Positions 54,968-63,295 of a stretch of DNA of 64,000 nt are shown here, one piece after another (the stretch's first letter is position 1; each line of letters begins with the position of its first letter). Under the pieces are notes generated by a model, which saw only the letters and a program-made list of their open reading frames with translations, was not told the origin of the DNA and did not search any database. Source of the stretch: Endozoicomonas gorgoniicola (lineage in GTDB: Bacteria; Pseudomonadota; Gammaproteobacteria; Pseudomonadales; Endozoicomonadaceae); assembly GCF_025562715.2 (NCBI RefSeq), contig NZ_JAPFCC010000001.1, forward strand, positions 4,949,501-5,013,500, in the 5' to 3' direction. The translations under genes were made by a program, and so were the position numbers.

Positions 54968-56293
54968 ATGCAAAAAGTACTGGTTCTGGACAAACACAAA
55001 CACCCCCTAATGCCGTGTTCGCCTGCAAGGGCAAGAAGGCTTTTGGGCAGCAAAAAAGCGGCAGTGTTTAGGCGCTATCCATTCACCATCATCCCGAAAG
55101 AGAGAGCCGGAGGTGAGCTGCAACCCGTTGAGTTAAAGCTCGACCCCGGTAGCAAGACAACCGGAATAGCCCTGGTCTCTGAAGGTAAAACCGGTAAAAA
55201 ACTGTGCTTTGCCGCTAACCTTCAGCATCGGGGACAACTGGTCAAGGAGTCGCTTGACTCCCGTCGTGCAATCCGCAGGTCAAGGCGGAACCGGACTACC
55301 CGATACCGTAAACCACGTTTTCTGAACCGCACAAGGCCGGAAGGCTGGCTACCGCCAAGCCTTATCAGCCGAGTCCAGAACGTAGAAACATGGAGTAAAC
55401 GCCTCTGCCGGTCAGTGCCGGTTACCAGCATAGCTGTGGAAGCTGTTCGCTTTGACACTCAGATCATGGAAAACCCAAACATTGCCGGTACTGGGTACCA
55501 GCGTGGGACGTTGTTTGGCACCGAACTGCGGGAGTACCTGTTGTACCGTGACGGTCATCGGTGCTGCTACTGCAAAGGGGCAAGCAAGGACACGATTCTG
55601 AACGTAGAGCATTTTATACCACGAGCAAAAAACGGTTCTAACCGTCTTGGCAACCTGTTCATTGCCTGCAGGAAGTGTAACGAAGACAAAGGCTCTCTGT
55701 TGCCGGAAACCTGGCTGGAGAGTCTGAAGAAGTCTAAGTCAGCCCTTAACAGGGTTCGGGTTAAGCAAGTAACCAAACTGCTTGGTGGTCAACGTCCTAA
55801 CTGTTACAGGGACGCTGCTGCGGCTAATGCCACTCGCTATGCGACAGGCAACGCAGTCAAGTCCATCGGCTTGCCGACGACTTTCTGGTCTGGCGGAAGA
55901 ACCAAGTTCAACCGCACTCAGCAGGGATACAGCAAAGACCACTGGATCGACGCAGCCTGCGTTGGAGAAACGGGCGTTGATGTAAAGATTGCCCGAAGCC
56001 TGCGACCGTTGCTGATTAAGGCAACCGGGCGTGGCTCCAGACAAATGTGTCGGGTCAGCAAATATGGGTTCCCCAGAACCAAAGCCAAGGGTGCAAAAAT
56101 AGTAAAAGGCTTTCAGACAGGAGACATCGTGAAAGCGGTGGTTCCCTCCGGCAAGAAGCAAGGCACTCACGTTGGCAAAGTCGCTGTCAGAAGCTCAGGT
56201 AGCTTTAACATAACGGCTGGCACAACCCTACAGGGCATATCGTATCGACACTGCACACTGCTGCAGAAAACCGATGGGTATGCTTATTACTAA
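54968..56293 (+). CDS. iscB: IscB RNA-guided nuclease (Cas9 ancestor family)
   Basis: 441 residues from the ATG at 54968; the open frame to 54926 runs back into the RNA scaffold. Domains in order: PLMP domain with PLMP at 13-16; RuvC-I LDPGSKTTG (Asp59); Arg-rich bridge helix SRRAIRRSRRNRTTRYR (~98-115); RuvC-II VEAVRFD (Glu158); HNH domain with YCK...VEHFIPRA (His215), zinc pairs Cys199/202 and Cys234/237, and GNL; RuvC-III KDHWIDAA (His325, Asp328); then the C-terminal TAM-interacting region. All catalytic residues are present, so it is probably active. IscB elements often move with, or are mobilised by, IS200/IS605 TnpA; an intact TnpA lies 6 kb away. Confidence 0.93.
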   Translation: MQKVLVLDKHKHPLMPCSPARARRLLGSKKAAVFRRYPFTIIPKERAGGELQPVELKLDPGSKTTGIALVSEGKTGKKLCFAANLQHRGQLVKESLDSRRAIRRSRRNRTTRYRKPRFLNRTRPEGWLPPSLISRVQNVETWSKRLCRSVPVTSIAVEAVRFDTQIMENPNIAGTGYQRGTLFGTELREYLLYRDGHRCCYCKGASKDTILNVEHFIPRAKNGSNRLGNLFIACRKCNEDKGSLLPETWLESLKKSKSALNRVRVKQVTKLLGGQRPNCYRDAAAANATRYATGNAVKSIGLPTTFWSGGRTKFNRTQQGYSKDHWIDAACVGETGVDVKIARSLRPLLIKATGRGSRQMCRVSKYGFPRTKAKGAKIVKGFQTGDIVKAVVPSGKKQGTHVGKVAVRSSGSFNITAGTTLQGISYRHCTLLQKTDGYAYY

Positions 56294-56690
56294 TCAGCAC
56301 CAGTCTTACAGACTGGTCGCTATTCCTCTCCACCCTATTGCTTCGCAAAAGGATGGAGTATCTCGCGGAGGTTTTGATGAAGGTGTCAGTGTCAGTTGTT
56401 ACATCTGAAAGCTCTGCTAGACTGAATGCTGCTTGAGTATGAGCAGTCTCACCCGCTTCTTGTTTATCTTTTCTCAGGTCTGTTTGTTCTGTTCAGGGTG
56501 CCGTCGAACCTGATTAATTATCTTCAAAGCAAAAAAATTCTTCTATCCATTGTGCCGATCCTGAAATGATTGCCCTGACTGGCACTTCCCCATTTCCCGT
56601 ACGTCTTGTGCGAAAAAAATTGTGCGAAAAAATTGCGCGAAAAAAGAGGCTTCAAAATACTCTTCCCAAATGCTCTGGAGGTCACTCAGG
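56294..56690. other. Intergenic region after iscB, with likely element right end
   Basis: ACCAGTC-TTACA-GACTGGT (about 56302-56320) is a 7-bp hairpin just after the iscB stop, a plausible right-end structure. A second possible pair, CTCCACCC/GGATGGAG, follows. The rest up to the chitinase start holds no convincing gene. Confidence 0.5.
56606..56645. repeat. Three tandem TTGTGCGAAAAAA units
   Basis: Units at 56606, 56620 and 56633 (13-14 bp, last with TTGCGCG) directly upstream of the chitinase gene, in its probable promoter or leader. Confidence 0.85.
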
Positions 56691-58397
56691 ATGCTTCAAC
56701 TAAAGACAAATGTATCGACTATTGCTGCATCGGTTGCACTGATGTATAGCAGCAATTTGATTTTTGCCGATGCAGATATTCAGCACGAAGAGAGTTGTAC
56801 AGTTGAACGCTGCGTTACAGATACAACAAAACCGGACGGTACCTGGGTCGGTGGCTATTATTCCAGCTGGTCCTACTGGCAGGGCGGGGCTTCGGTCAAG
56901 GATCTTTCAATGATACAGGAAGCTGCCGGGTCAGCTAATTATATGGTTTATGCTTTCCTTGGCATTACCACAAACAAAACGCTAAAGGATAAAAAAGCAC
57001 TATACAACGGGACAGTTATATTAAATGACCAGCAACAGGGAGCGCCCGGCACTGTCGTTGACACAGAGGCGCTGGCAGACAGAATCGCTGCAGGAAAATC
57101 AACCGTCTGTCCTGCCTTTCCTGACGATCAAAGCGCGTGCAGCAATTCCAGTGCAAGCACATACATGAAACACTACGCAAAGGCTTCGATGGATAAAACG
57201 ATTTTGCTGGCATCGATTGGTGGCTGGAGCTATACCCCGCGATTTAATGAATTTTATAGGGACTACAAGGCAAATCCCCGGGTTTTAGATCGCTTTATCA
57301 ATTCAACCGAAAACTGGCTTAAAGGGCACCCTGAATTTAGTGGTATTAGTGTTGATTGGGAATACCCTGGTTATGGACATGGTGACAGTCATAAGGGGCA
57401 TGAGGGCGAGGGAAAGCTATACACAGAGATGATCACTCAATTGCGCGTGATGCTAGACAATCTGAAAGCAGCCAAAAACAAACGCTACTACCTGACAACA
57501 GCCGTTGTTGCTTCTGCTAAAAAAGCAAAAGGGCAGGCAAAACAGGGGGTAGACTGGCAAAAAGTTGCGAACAGTGTCGACTGGCTTGACCTGATGGCTT
57601 TTGACCTGCACGGTGAATTTGACGCAGCCGCACCAAAAGACCAGGCCGTTGCTCAAAGTATGAGTGCTCCAAAAGAACTGCAGGAAGCCATCAATTACTA
57701 CACCCAAACCGGAAAAGTTCCCGCCAGAAAAATCATTCTGGGCATGCCAGCCTACGCGCGTGAAATGCTGATAGCAGACGAGCCAACTGAGTGTAATCAA
57801 TACGGTTATTTTGGCAATTTGAAATATCCTGGTTTTCAAGATTACGCAGATGCTTTCAAAAAAACCTATTACCACGGTAAACCAGGATACTACGACTATC
57901 AGGACAACCCAAATCCAGAGCCCTACTACCCGGCCGGCGGTATGGTAGATTTCACCGGAGCTTATCATTACCAGTGCTTCCTCAGTATTGTTACGGAGGG
58001 TAAAGCCAAAGATAACTGCTATGTACTCGAAAACAGGGACAACAGAGGCGCACTGGGACAGCTGCCCCCCGAGGAATTAAGACTGAGCTACCCGGAGGAG
58101 CTGACACTGAGCTACCCGGAAGTCAATATAGCCTGGCTGTCTGGAAGCAAAAAAAATGTTGCTGCTAACTTTGCTGGCGCACCTTCATCAGGCGCATCTT
58201 ATCCTGCCTATCCGGTGTTTACCTTAGACACGCAAAAAGTAGTCAGTGAAAAAGCAGAAAAACTAGTCAAGGCAAACAATCTCGGTGGTATGTGGTTTTG
58301 GGAACTAACAGGAGATGCTCTGAAAAGTCCCAAATATTCTCTGTTCTTACAGGCTTGCAAACAACTTGGTCATAAAGGAAAGTGCCTGACCCATTAA
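56691..58397 (+). CDS. Secreted GH18 chitinase-like protein
   Basis: 568 residues from the ATG at 56691, which has GGAGG nine bases upstream and begins a signal peptide (hydrophobic to ~26); the frame extends to 56622. Glycoside hydrolase family 18 barrel: VGGYYSSWSYW (strand 1), LLASIGGWS (175-180 region), the catalytic strand GISVDWEYPG with Glu224 and Asp222, LMAFDLHGEFD, and the end GGMWFWELTGD. The family motif DGxDxDxE reads SGISVDWE: the two earlier aspartates are serines. Chitin or chitooligosaccharide cleavage is likely but weakened activity is possible. A short duplication (RLSYPEELTLSYPE) sits in a loop. Confidence 0.88.
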   Translation: MLQLKTNVSTIAASVALMYSSNLIFADADIQHEESCTVERCVTDTTKPDGTWVGGYYSSWSYWQGGASVKDLSMIQEAAGSANYMVYAFLGITTNKTLKDKKALYNGTVILNDQQQGAPGTVVDTEALADRIAAGKSTVCPAFPDDQSACSNSSASTYMKHYAKASMDKTILLASIGGWSYTPRFNEFYRDYKANPRVLDRFINSTENWLKGHPEFSGISVDWEYPGYGHGDSHKGHEGEGKLYTEMITQLRVMLDNLKAAKNKRYYLTTAVVASAKKAKGQAKQGVDWQKVANSVDWLDLMAFDLHGEFDAAAPKDQAVAQSMSAPKELQEAINYYTQTGKVPARKIILGMPAYAREMLIADEPTECNQYGYFGNLKYPGFQDYADAFKKTYYHGKPGYYDYQDNPNPEPYYPAGGMVDFTGAYHYQCFLSIVTEGKAKDNCYVLENRDNRGALGQLPPEELRLSYPEELTLSYPEVNIAWLSGSKKNVAANFAGAPSSGASYPAYPVFTLDTQKVVSEKAEKLVKANNLGGMWFWELTGDALKSPKYSLFLQACKQLGHKGKCLTH

Positions 58398-58649
58398 AGG
58401 GGCGTGAATTATTTCAATCGCAACAGAGTAGCTAATGTGCCATTGGGCAACAAACCGAATACAAAGGACTGTTCGATTTGCGCCAGCCCCCAGCAGAGCC
58501 TGAATAAATACCAGTGCCCTTTTTATTTGCATTACCTGATACTTGATCCATCTTCATACATCTAGTTATATAGGCTTTACAGCCTTGCCTGAACGCTATT
58601 ACAAATGCCCATAGCTAAAGAAAAACAGGTAGAGAGGAAGACAATAATA

Positions 58650-60269
58650 ATGAAGTGCTTGTCCATGATGGCGGCTATTGCCGTTATGACCGTACCATTG
58701 ATTCCAGCCGCCGACGCCGCTGTCGTTCCGCCTGGCGTTAAACTCGCCAATGTTCAGGAACTGGTCAGAGACAACAGCGTAGAACCCGCCTCCCTTGACC
58801 CGCACAAGGTTGAAGGGATACCTGGAGGCCACATAAGCAGGGACCTGTTTGAAGGGCTGGTTAATCAGGATGCCGATGGCAATATTGTCCCCGGCCAGGC
58901 AGAAAGCTGGCTGGTCTCCGACGACCACAAGGTCTTCACTTTCAAGATTCGTGACAGCGCCCGCTGGTCTGATGGCACTCCGGTGACAGCCCATGATTTT
59001 GTCTATGGCTTCCAGCGGGCGGTGGATCCCTCTACAGCCTCCCGCTATAGCTGGTACATAGAAAAAACCACGGTTATAAATGCCTCCTCCATTATTCGTG
59101 GCGAGAAACCGCCGTCAGCCCTGGGGGTAAAAGCGCTGGATAACCGAACCTTCGAGGTTACGCTGGAGCAGCCGGTTCCTTACTTCATCAAGATGCTGGC
59201 ACAACATACGACCTTTCCAGCCCATCGTGCCACCATTGAAAAATACGGTGACGAATGGACCCGCCCCGGCAAAATGGTGTCTAACGGTGCTTACAGGCTG
59301 GATGAATGGGTAGTTAATGGCAAAATTGTCCTCAAGCGCAACCGGCAGTACTGGGATGATAAAGAAACCATCATTAATCAGGTCACGTTCCTGCCTGTCG
59401 CTTCCGACTCCGCCAAACTGCACCGTTACAAAACCGGCGAACTGGATATGACTGACACCGTACCGCTGGAGCATTATAAAAACCTGATGAAGACCATCCC
59501 TGAGCAGGTAAAAACCTCTCCGGAGCTGGGTACTTATTACTACAGTTTCAATACCACCAGACCGCCCCTGAACGATGTCAGGGTTCGTAAAGCTCTGTCT
59601 TATGCCATTAACCGCTCTGCCATAACGGACCACATTCTCGGGCAAGGGCAAAAACCTGCTTATGCGTTTACTCCGGAAAGCATTAATGGTTTTACACCGC
59701 CCGTGACAAGCTTCAGCAAACTGACCCAGAAAGAGCGCAACCAGAAGGCAGTTCAGCTGATTCGTGAAGCCGGGTATGGTCCCGACAAGCCTCTGGAAGT
59801 CACTATTATTTACAACACCAGTGAGGCACACAAAAAACTGGCGATAGCCATTGCCCAGATGTGGAAGCCTCTGGGAGTAACAGTAAAACTGGAAAATCAG
59901 GAGTGGAAAACCTTTCTGGATATGAAACGTAATAACCGGTTTGAAATTGCCAGAGGTAGCTGGATGGGTGACTACAATGAAGCATCTACCATGCTGGATC
60001 TGCATACAACCGGTCACGGGCAGAATGATGCCCGCTTCAGCAACGAACAGTACGACGAATTAATGAAAAAGGCCCGACGGGCAGACACCGAAAAAGAGCG
60101 CAACGCCCTCTACACCCGGGCCGAGCAGATTCTTGCGGAAGACATGCCTGTTGCACCTATTTACCAGTATGTAAACAGCAGGCTGGTCAAACCCTACGTT
60201 GGCGGTTATCCAATCAACAATGTTGAAGGCACCATTTACACAAAAGACTTATATATAAAAGAACATTAA
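58650..60269 (+). CDS. oppA: Oligopeptide ABC transporter binding protein
   Basis: Periplasmic peptide receptor of 539 residues from the ATG at 58650 (AGAGGAAG upstream); a signal peptide ends near ADA. Family 5 solute-binding fold: EPASLDPHKVEG, ISRDLFEGLVNQDADG, VTAHDFVYGFQRAVDP, NDVRVRKALSYAINR. Substrate is probably short peptides, as for E. coli OppA/MppA. First gene of oppABCDF. Confidence 0.94.
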   Translation: MKCLSMMAAIAVMTVPLIPAADAAVVPPGVKLANVQELVRDNSVEPASLDPHKVEGIPGGHISRDLFEGLVNQDADGNIVPGQAESWLVSDDHKVFTFKIRDSARWSDGTPVTAHDFVYGFQRAVDPSTASRYSWYIEKTTVINASSIIRGEKPPSALGVKALDNRTFEVTLEQPVPYFIKMLAQHTTFPAHRATIEKYGDEWTRPGKMVSNGAYRLDEWVVNGKIVLKRNRQYWDDKETIINQVTFLPVASDSAKLHRYKTGELDMTDTVPLEHYKNLMKTIPEQVKTSPELGTYYYSFNTTRPPLNDVRVRKALSYAINRSAITDHILGQGQKPAYAFTPESINGFTPPVTSFSKLTQKERNQKAVQLIREAGYGPDKPLEVTIIYNTSEAHKKLAIAIAQMWKPLGVTVKLENQEWKTFLDMKRNNRFEIARGSWMGDYNEASTMLDLHTTGHGQNDARFSNEQYDELMKKARRADTEKERNALYTRAEQILAEDMPVAPIYQYVNSRLVKPYVGGYPINNVEGTIYTKDLYIKEH

Positions 60270-60294
60270 ACCTGCTTCTGACAGGGAGAAACAA

Positions 60295-61293
60295 TTGCGG
60301 CTACTAACTCGCTCATGGCTATTAATTCGCTCATGGCTGTTTTCCCGCTCATGGCTGTTTTCCCGCGCATGGCTGTTTATCCTGAAACGACTGGCACTGG
60401 CGATTCCCACCCTTTGGATACTGGTGACGCTGTCGTTTTTTCTGATTCAGGCAGCGCCAGGCAGCCCGTTTACGGGGGATTTTAATATGCCCCCACAGAT
60501 CCTTGCTAACCTGGAGGCCAAATACCAGCTCGACGAGCCGCTGCACCGGCAATACTTCTACTATCTGTTCGACCTGCTGAAGGGCGACCTGGGTCCTTCA
60601 TTTAAATATCAGGATTACTCTGTCAACGAGCTGGTTGCCCAGAGCCTGCCCCTGTCCATCAAACTCGGATTAACGGCTTTTGTCGTTATGGTCACCCTGG
60701 GCGTCACCCTGGGTACTGTTGCAGCTATCCGGCAGAATACCCGGGTCGATTATCTGGTGATGAGTTTTTCAATGACAGGTGTCGTACTACCATCGTTTGT
60801 TATTGCGCCACTTCTGGTACTGCTGTTTGCAGTCACTTTAGGCTGGTTACCCGCTGGCGGCTGGAACGATGGCAGCTGGCAGAACATGGTGTTGCCTGTG
60901 GCATCACTTACCACTGTTTATATTGCCTCTGTCGCACGCATTATGCGTTCCAGCATGATTGAAACCCTGAACAGCCCATTCATAAGAACAGCACGGGCAA
61001 AAGGGCTTCCGGCTCATCACATCGTATTAAGGCACGCCCTCAAACCTTCAATGCTTCCGGTTGTGTCTTACCTTGGACCCGCCTTTGTTGGCATTATCAC
61101 CGGCTCAGTGGTGATTGAAACCGTGTTTGGCTTACCCGGCATAGGACAACACTTTGTGAACGGCGCGCTGAACCGGGACTACTCGCTGGTGCTGGGTCTG
61201 ACGATTATCGTTGGTGCGCTGACCATCCTGTTTACGACTCTGGTCGATATACTGTACGGGCTGATTGATCCCAGAATCAGAATAAAAAACTAA
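60295..61293 (+). CDS. oppB: Oligopeptide ABC transporter permease OppB
   Basis: Membrane permease of 332 residues. Start is TTG at 60295 with AGGGAG about 6 bases upstream; no in-frame ATG precedes the conserved part. The usual OppB body begins at LKRLALAIPTLWILVTLSFFLI, and the coupling loop has RTARAKGLPAHHIVLRHAL. The extra N-terminus is an imperfect fivefold repeat of RSWLF from a tandem DNA repeat. Confidence 0.93.
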   Translation: MRLLTRSWLLIRSWLFSRSWLFSRAWLFILKRLALAIPTLWILVTLSFFLIQAAPGSPFTGDFNMPPQILANLEAKYQLDEPLHRQYFYYLFDLLKGDLGPSFKYQDYSVNELVAQSLPLSIKLGLTAFVVMVTLGVTLGTVAAIRQNTRVDYLVMSFSMTGVVLPSFVIAPLLVLLFAVTLGWLPAGGWNDGSWQNMVLPVASLTTVYIASVARIMRSSMIETLNSPFIRTARAKGLPAHHIVLRHALKPSMLPVVSYLGPAFVGIITGSVVIETVFGLPGIGQHFVNGALNRDYSLVLGLTIIVGALTILFTTLVDILYGLIDPRIRIKN

Positions 61294-62282
61294 TGGCTAA
61301 AAAAACGTCTATCAACACGCCATTGAGCAAGCAGAGCCAGACAGCGGTTGAACACTTTTCCGAAGCTATTTCGTCTGAAGCTATTTCTTCTGAAGCTCTT
61401 TCTTCCAGAGCTATTGAAGCACAACGTGAAGTCGCTGGCCGCAGCCTCTGGGCAGACGCCCGCCGTCGTTTTCTGGGCAATCGTGCCGCTGTCCTGAGCC
61501 TGGTCATGCTGATGGTGATTTTACTGTTAGTCCTGTTTGGCTCATCAGCCAGTCAATACACCTTTGACGAAATTGACTGGTCGAATATGACCAGCCCCCC
61601 TTCCTTTGAAACCGGGCATTACTTTGGTACAGACCACCTTGGGCGCGACCTGTTTGTCCGTACTCTCGAAGGCGGACGTATTTCGTTTATAGTGGGCATC
61701 CTTGGTGCGCTGGTTGCGGTGATTATCGGCACGGTCTATGGCTCCATTGCCGGTTACCTTGGCGGGCGCATTGATGTGGTGATGATGCGTACCGTAGAAA
61801 TTCTGGAATCTTTTCCTTTCATGTTTCTGGTGATTTTACTGGTCACCTTTTTTGGACGTTCCATACTGCTTATTTTTATTGCCATTGGTGCAGTCTCCTG
61901 GCTGGATATGGCGCGTATTGTACGGGGACAGACGCTCAGCCTGAAACGCAGGGAGTTTGTTGACGCTGCCATTATCAGTGGAGCCAACACAAGACAGGTT
62001 CTGTTTCGCCACCTGATTCCTAACCTGCTTGGAATTGTTGTGGTTTACGCATCGTTGCTGGTGCCGGGCATGATTCTGTTCGAGTCTTTTCTCAGTTTTC
62101 TGGGGCTGGGTGTTCAGGAGCCCATGACCAGCTGGGGCGCATTAGTTCATGAAGGCTCGTTGTCGATTGAAGTCGCCATCTGGCAACTGATTTTTCCGAC
62201 AGCATTTCTGGTGGTCACCCTGTTCTGCTTCAATTTTATCGGCGATGGTTTGCGGGACGCCCTTGATCCCAGTGAAAGATAG
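61293..62282 (+). CDS. oppC: Oligopeptide ABC transporter permease OppC
   Basis: Second permease, 329 residues, overlapping the oppB stop by 1 base. OppC features: an N-terminal cytoplasmic region (SLWADARRRFLGNRAAVLSL), DHLGRDLFVRTLEGGRISFIVG and the EAA loop REFVDAAIISGANTRQVLFRHLIPNLLG. The cytoplasmic N-terminus contains repeated EAISS units. Confidence 0.94.
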   Translation: MAKKTSINTPLSKQSQTAVEHFSEAISSEAISSEALSSRAIEAQREVAGRSLWADARRRFLGNRAAVLSLVMLMVILLLVLFGSSASQYTFDEIDWSNMTSPPSFETGHYFGTDHLGRDLFVRTLEGGRISFIVGILGALVAVIIGTVYGSIAGYLGGRIDVVMMRTVEILESFPFMFLVILLVTFFGRSILLIFIAIGAVSWLDMARIVRGQTLSLKRREFVDAAIISGANTRQVLFRHLIPNLLGIVVVYASLLVPGMILFESFLSFLGLGVQEPMTSWGALVHEGSLSIEVAIWQLIFPTAFLVVTLFCFNFIGDGLRDALDPSER

Positions 62283-62296
62283 GGCAGGAGGAGTGA

Positions 62297-63295
62297 ATGA
62301 GCCTGTTAACGGTTAATGATCTGGAAGTTCGCTTCAACACCCCTGACGGTGAAGTCGTCGCAGTGAACCGGCTGAACTTCTCTTTGCAGGCTGGTGAAAC
62401 CCTTGGGCTGGTTGGTGAGTCAGGCTCCGGCAAAACACAAACCGCGTTCGCCCTGATGGGATTGTTGGCAAAAAACGGTTTAGTGAAAGGCTCTGCCATC
62501 TTTTCAGGTCAAAACCTGCTGACTCTGCCTGATTCTGAAATGAATAAAATCAGGGCTAACGAGATCGCCATGATTTTTCAGGACCCGATGACGTCCCTGA
62601 ACCCTTATATGAAAGTGGGGCCTCAGCTGGTGGAAGTTCTTCAGCATCACAAGGGGATGAATAAAAAAGCGGCATTTGCAGAGTCCGTGAGAATGCTCGA
62701 TGCCGTAAAAATGCCGGAAGCCCGCCAGCGTATGTCCATGTATCCCCACGAATTTTCCGGCGGTATGCGCCAGCGGGTTGTAATCGCCATGGCACTGCTA
62801 TGCCAACCCGGGCTCCTGATTGCTGACGAGCCGACAACGGCTCTGGATGTAACGGTTCAGGCGCAGATCATGGCGTTGCTGCAAGAGCTGAAGCAGGACT
62901 TTGGCACATCAATTATTCTCATTTCCCATGATCTTGGCATTATTGCCGGACTCTGCGACAAAGTACTGGTAATGTATGCTGGCCAAACTATGGAGTACGG
63001 TACAACAGACGCAATTTTCTACAATCCGTCCCACCCTTACACTCAGGCTTTGCTGGCATCCATTCCCCGTATTGACAGCCATTGCGGAAAACTGATTTCT
63101 ATCCCCGGCAACCCTCCCAATCTGCTGAATCTGCCACCGGGTTGTCCCTTTCAGGAACGCTGCCAACATACCTCAAGCAACTGCCAACACTCACAACCTG
63201 AACTCAAAACCTTTGCAGACCAGCGACAACGAGCCTGTTTCTGGCAACCGGAAAGTGAGGTGGAAAGTGAGGTGGAAAGTGAGGCTAAACCATGA
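62297..63295 (+). CDS. oppD: Oligopeptide ABC transporter ATPase OppD
   Basis: 332 residues with Walker A GESGSGKTQ, signature FSGGMRQR, Walker B LLIADEPTTALD, switch ISHDLG, and the C-terminal oligopeptide region with CPFQERCQHTSSNC, which in this family holds an iron-sulfur cluster. The end is a repeated EVESEVESE tail from a 12-bp repeat. The stop overlaps the oppF start by 4 bp. Confidence 0.95.
   Translation: MSLLTVNDLEVRFNTPDGEVVAVNRLNFSLQAGETLGLVGESGSGKTQTAFALMGLLAKNGLVKGSAIFSGQNLLTLPDSEMNKIRANEIAMIFQDPMTSLNPYMKVGPQLVEVLQHHKGMNKKAAFAESVRMLDAVKMPEARQRMSMYPHEFSGGMRQRVVIAMALLCQPGLLIADEPTTALDVTVQAQIMALLQELKQDFGTSIILISHDLGIIAGLCDKVLVMYAGQTMEYGTTDAIFYNPSHPYTQALLASIPRIDSHCGKLISIPGNPPNLLNLPPGCPFQERCQHTSSNCQHSQPELKTFADQRQRACFWQPESEVESEVESEAKP

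Noticed and set aside
59115..60017. 300-codon minus-strand ORF opposite oppA
   Set aside because: Shadow of a clearly conserved oppA; composition is typical of antisense frames.
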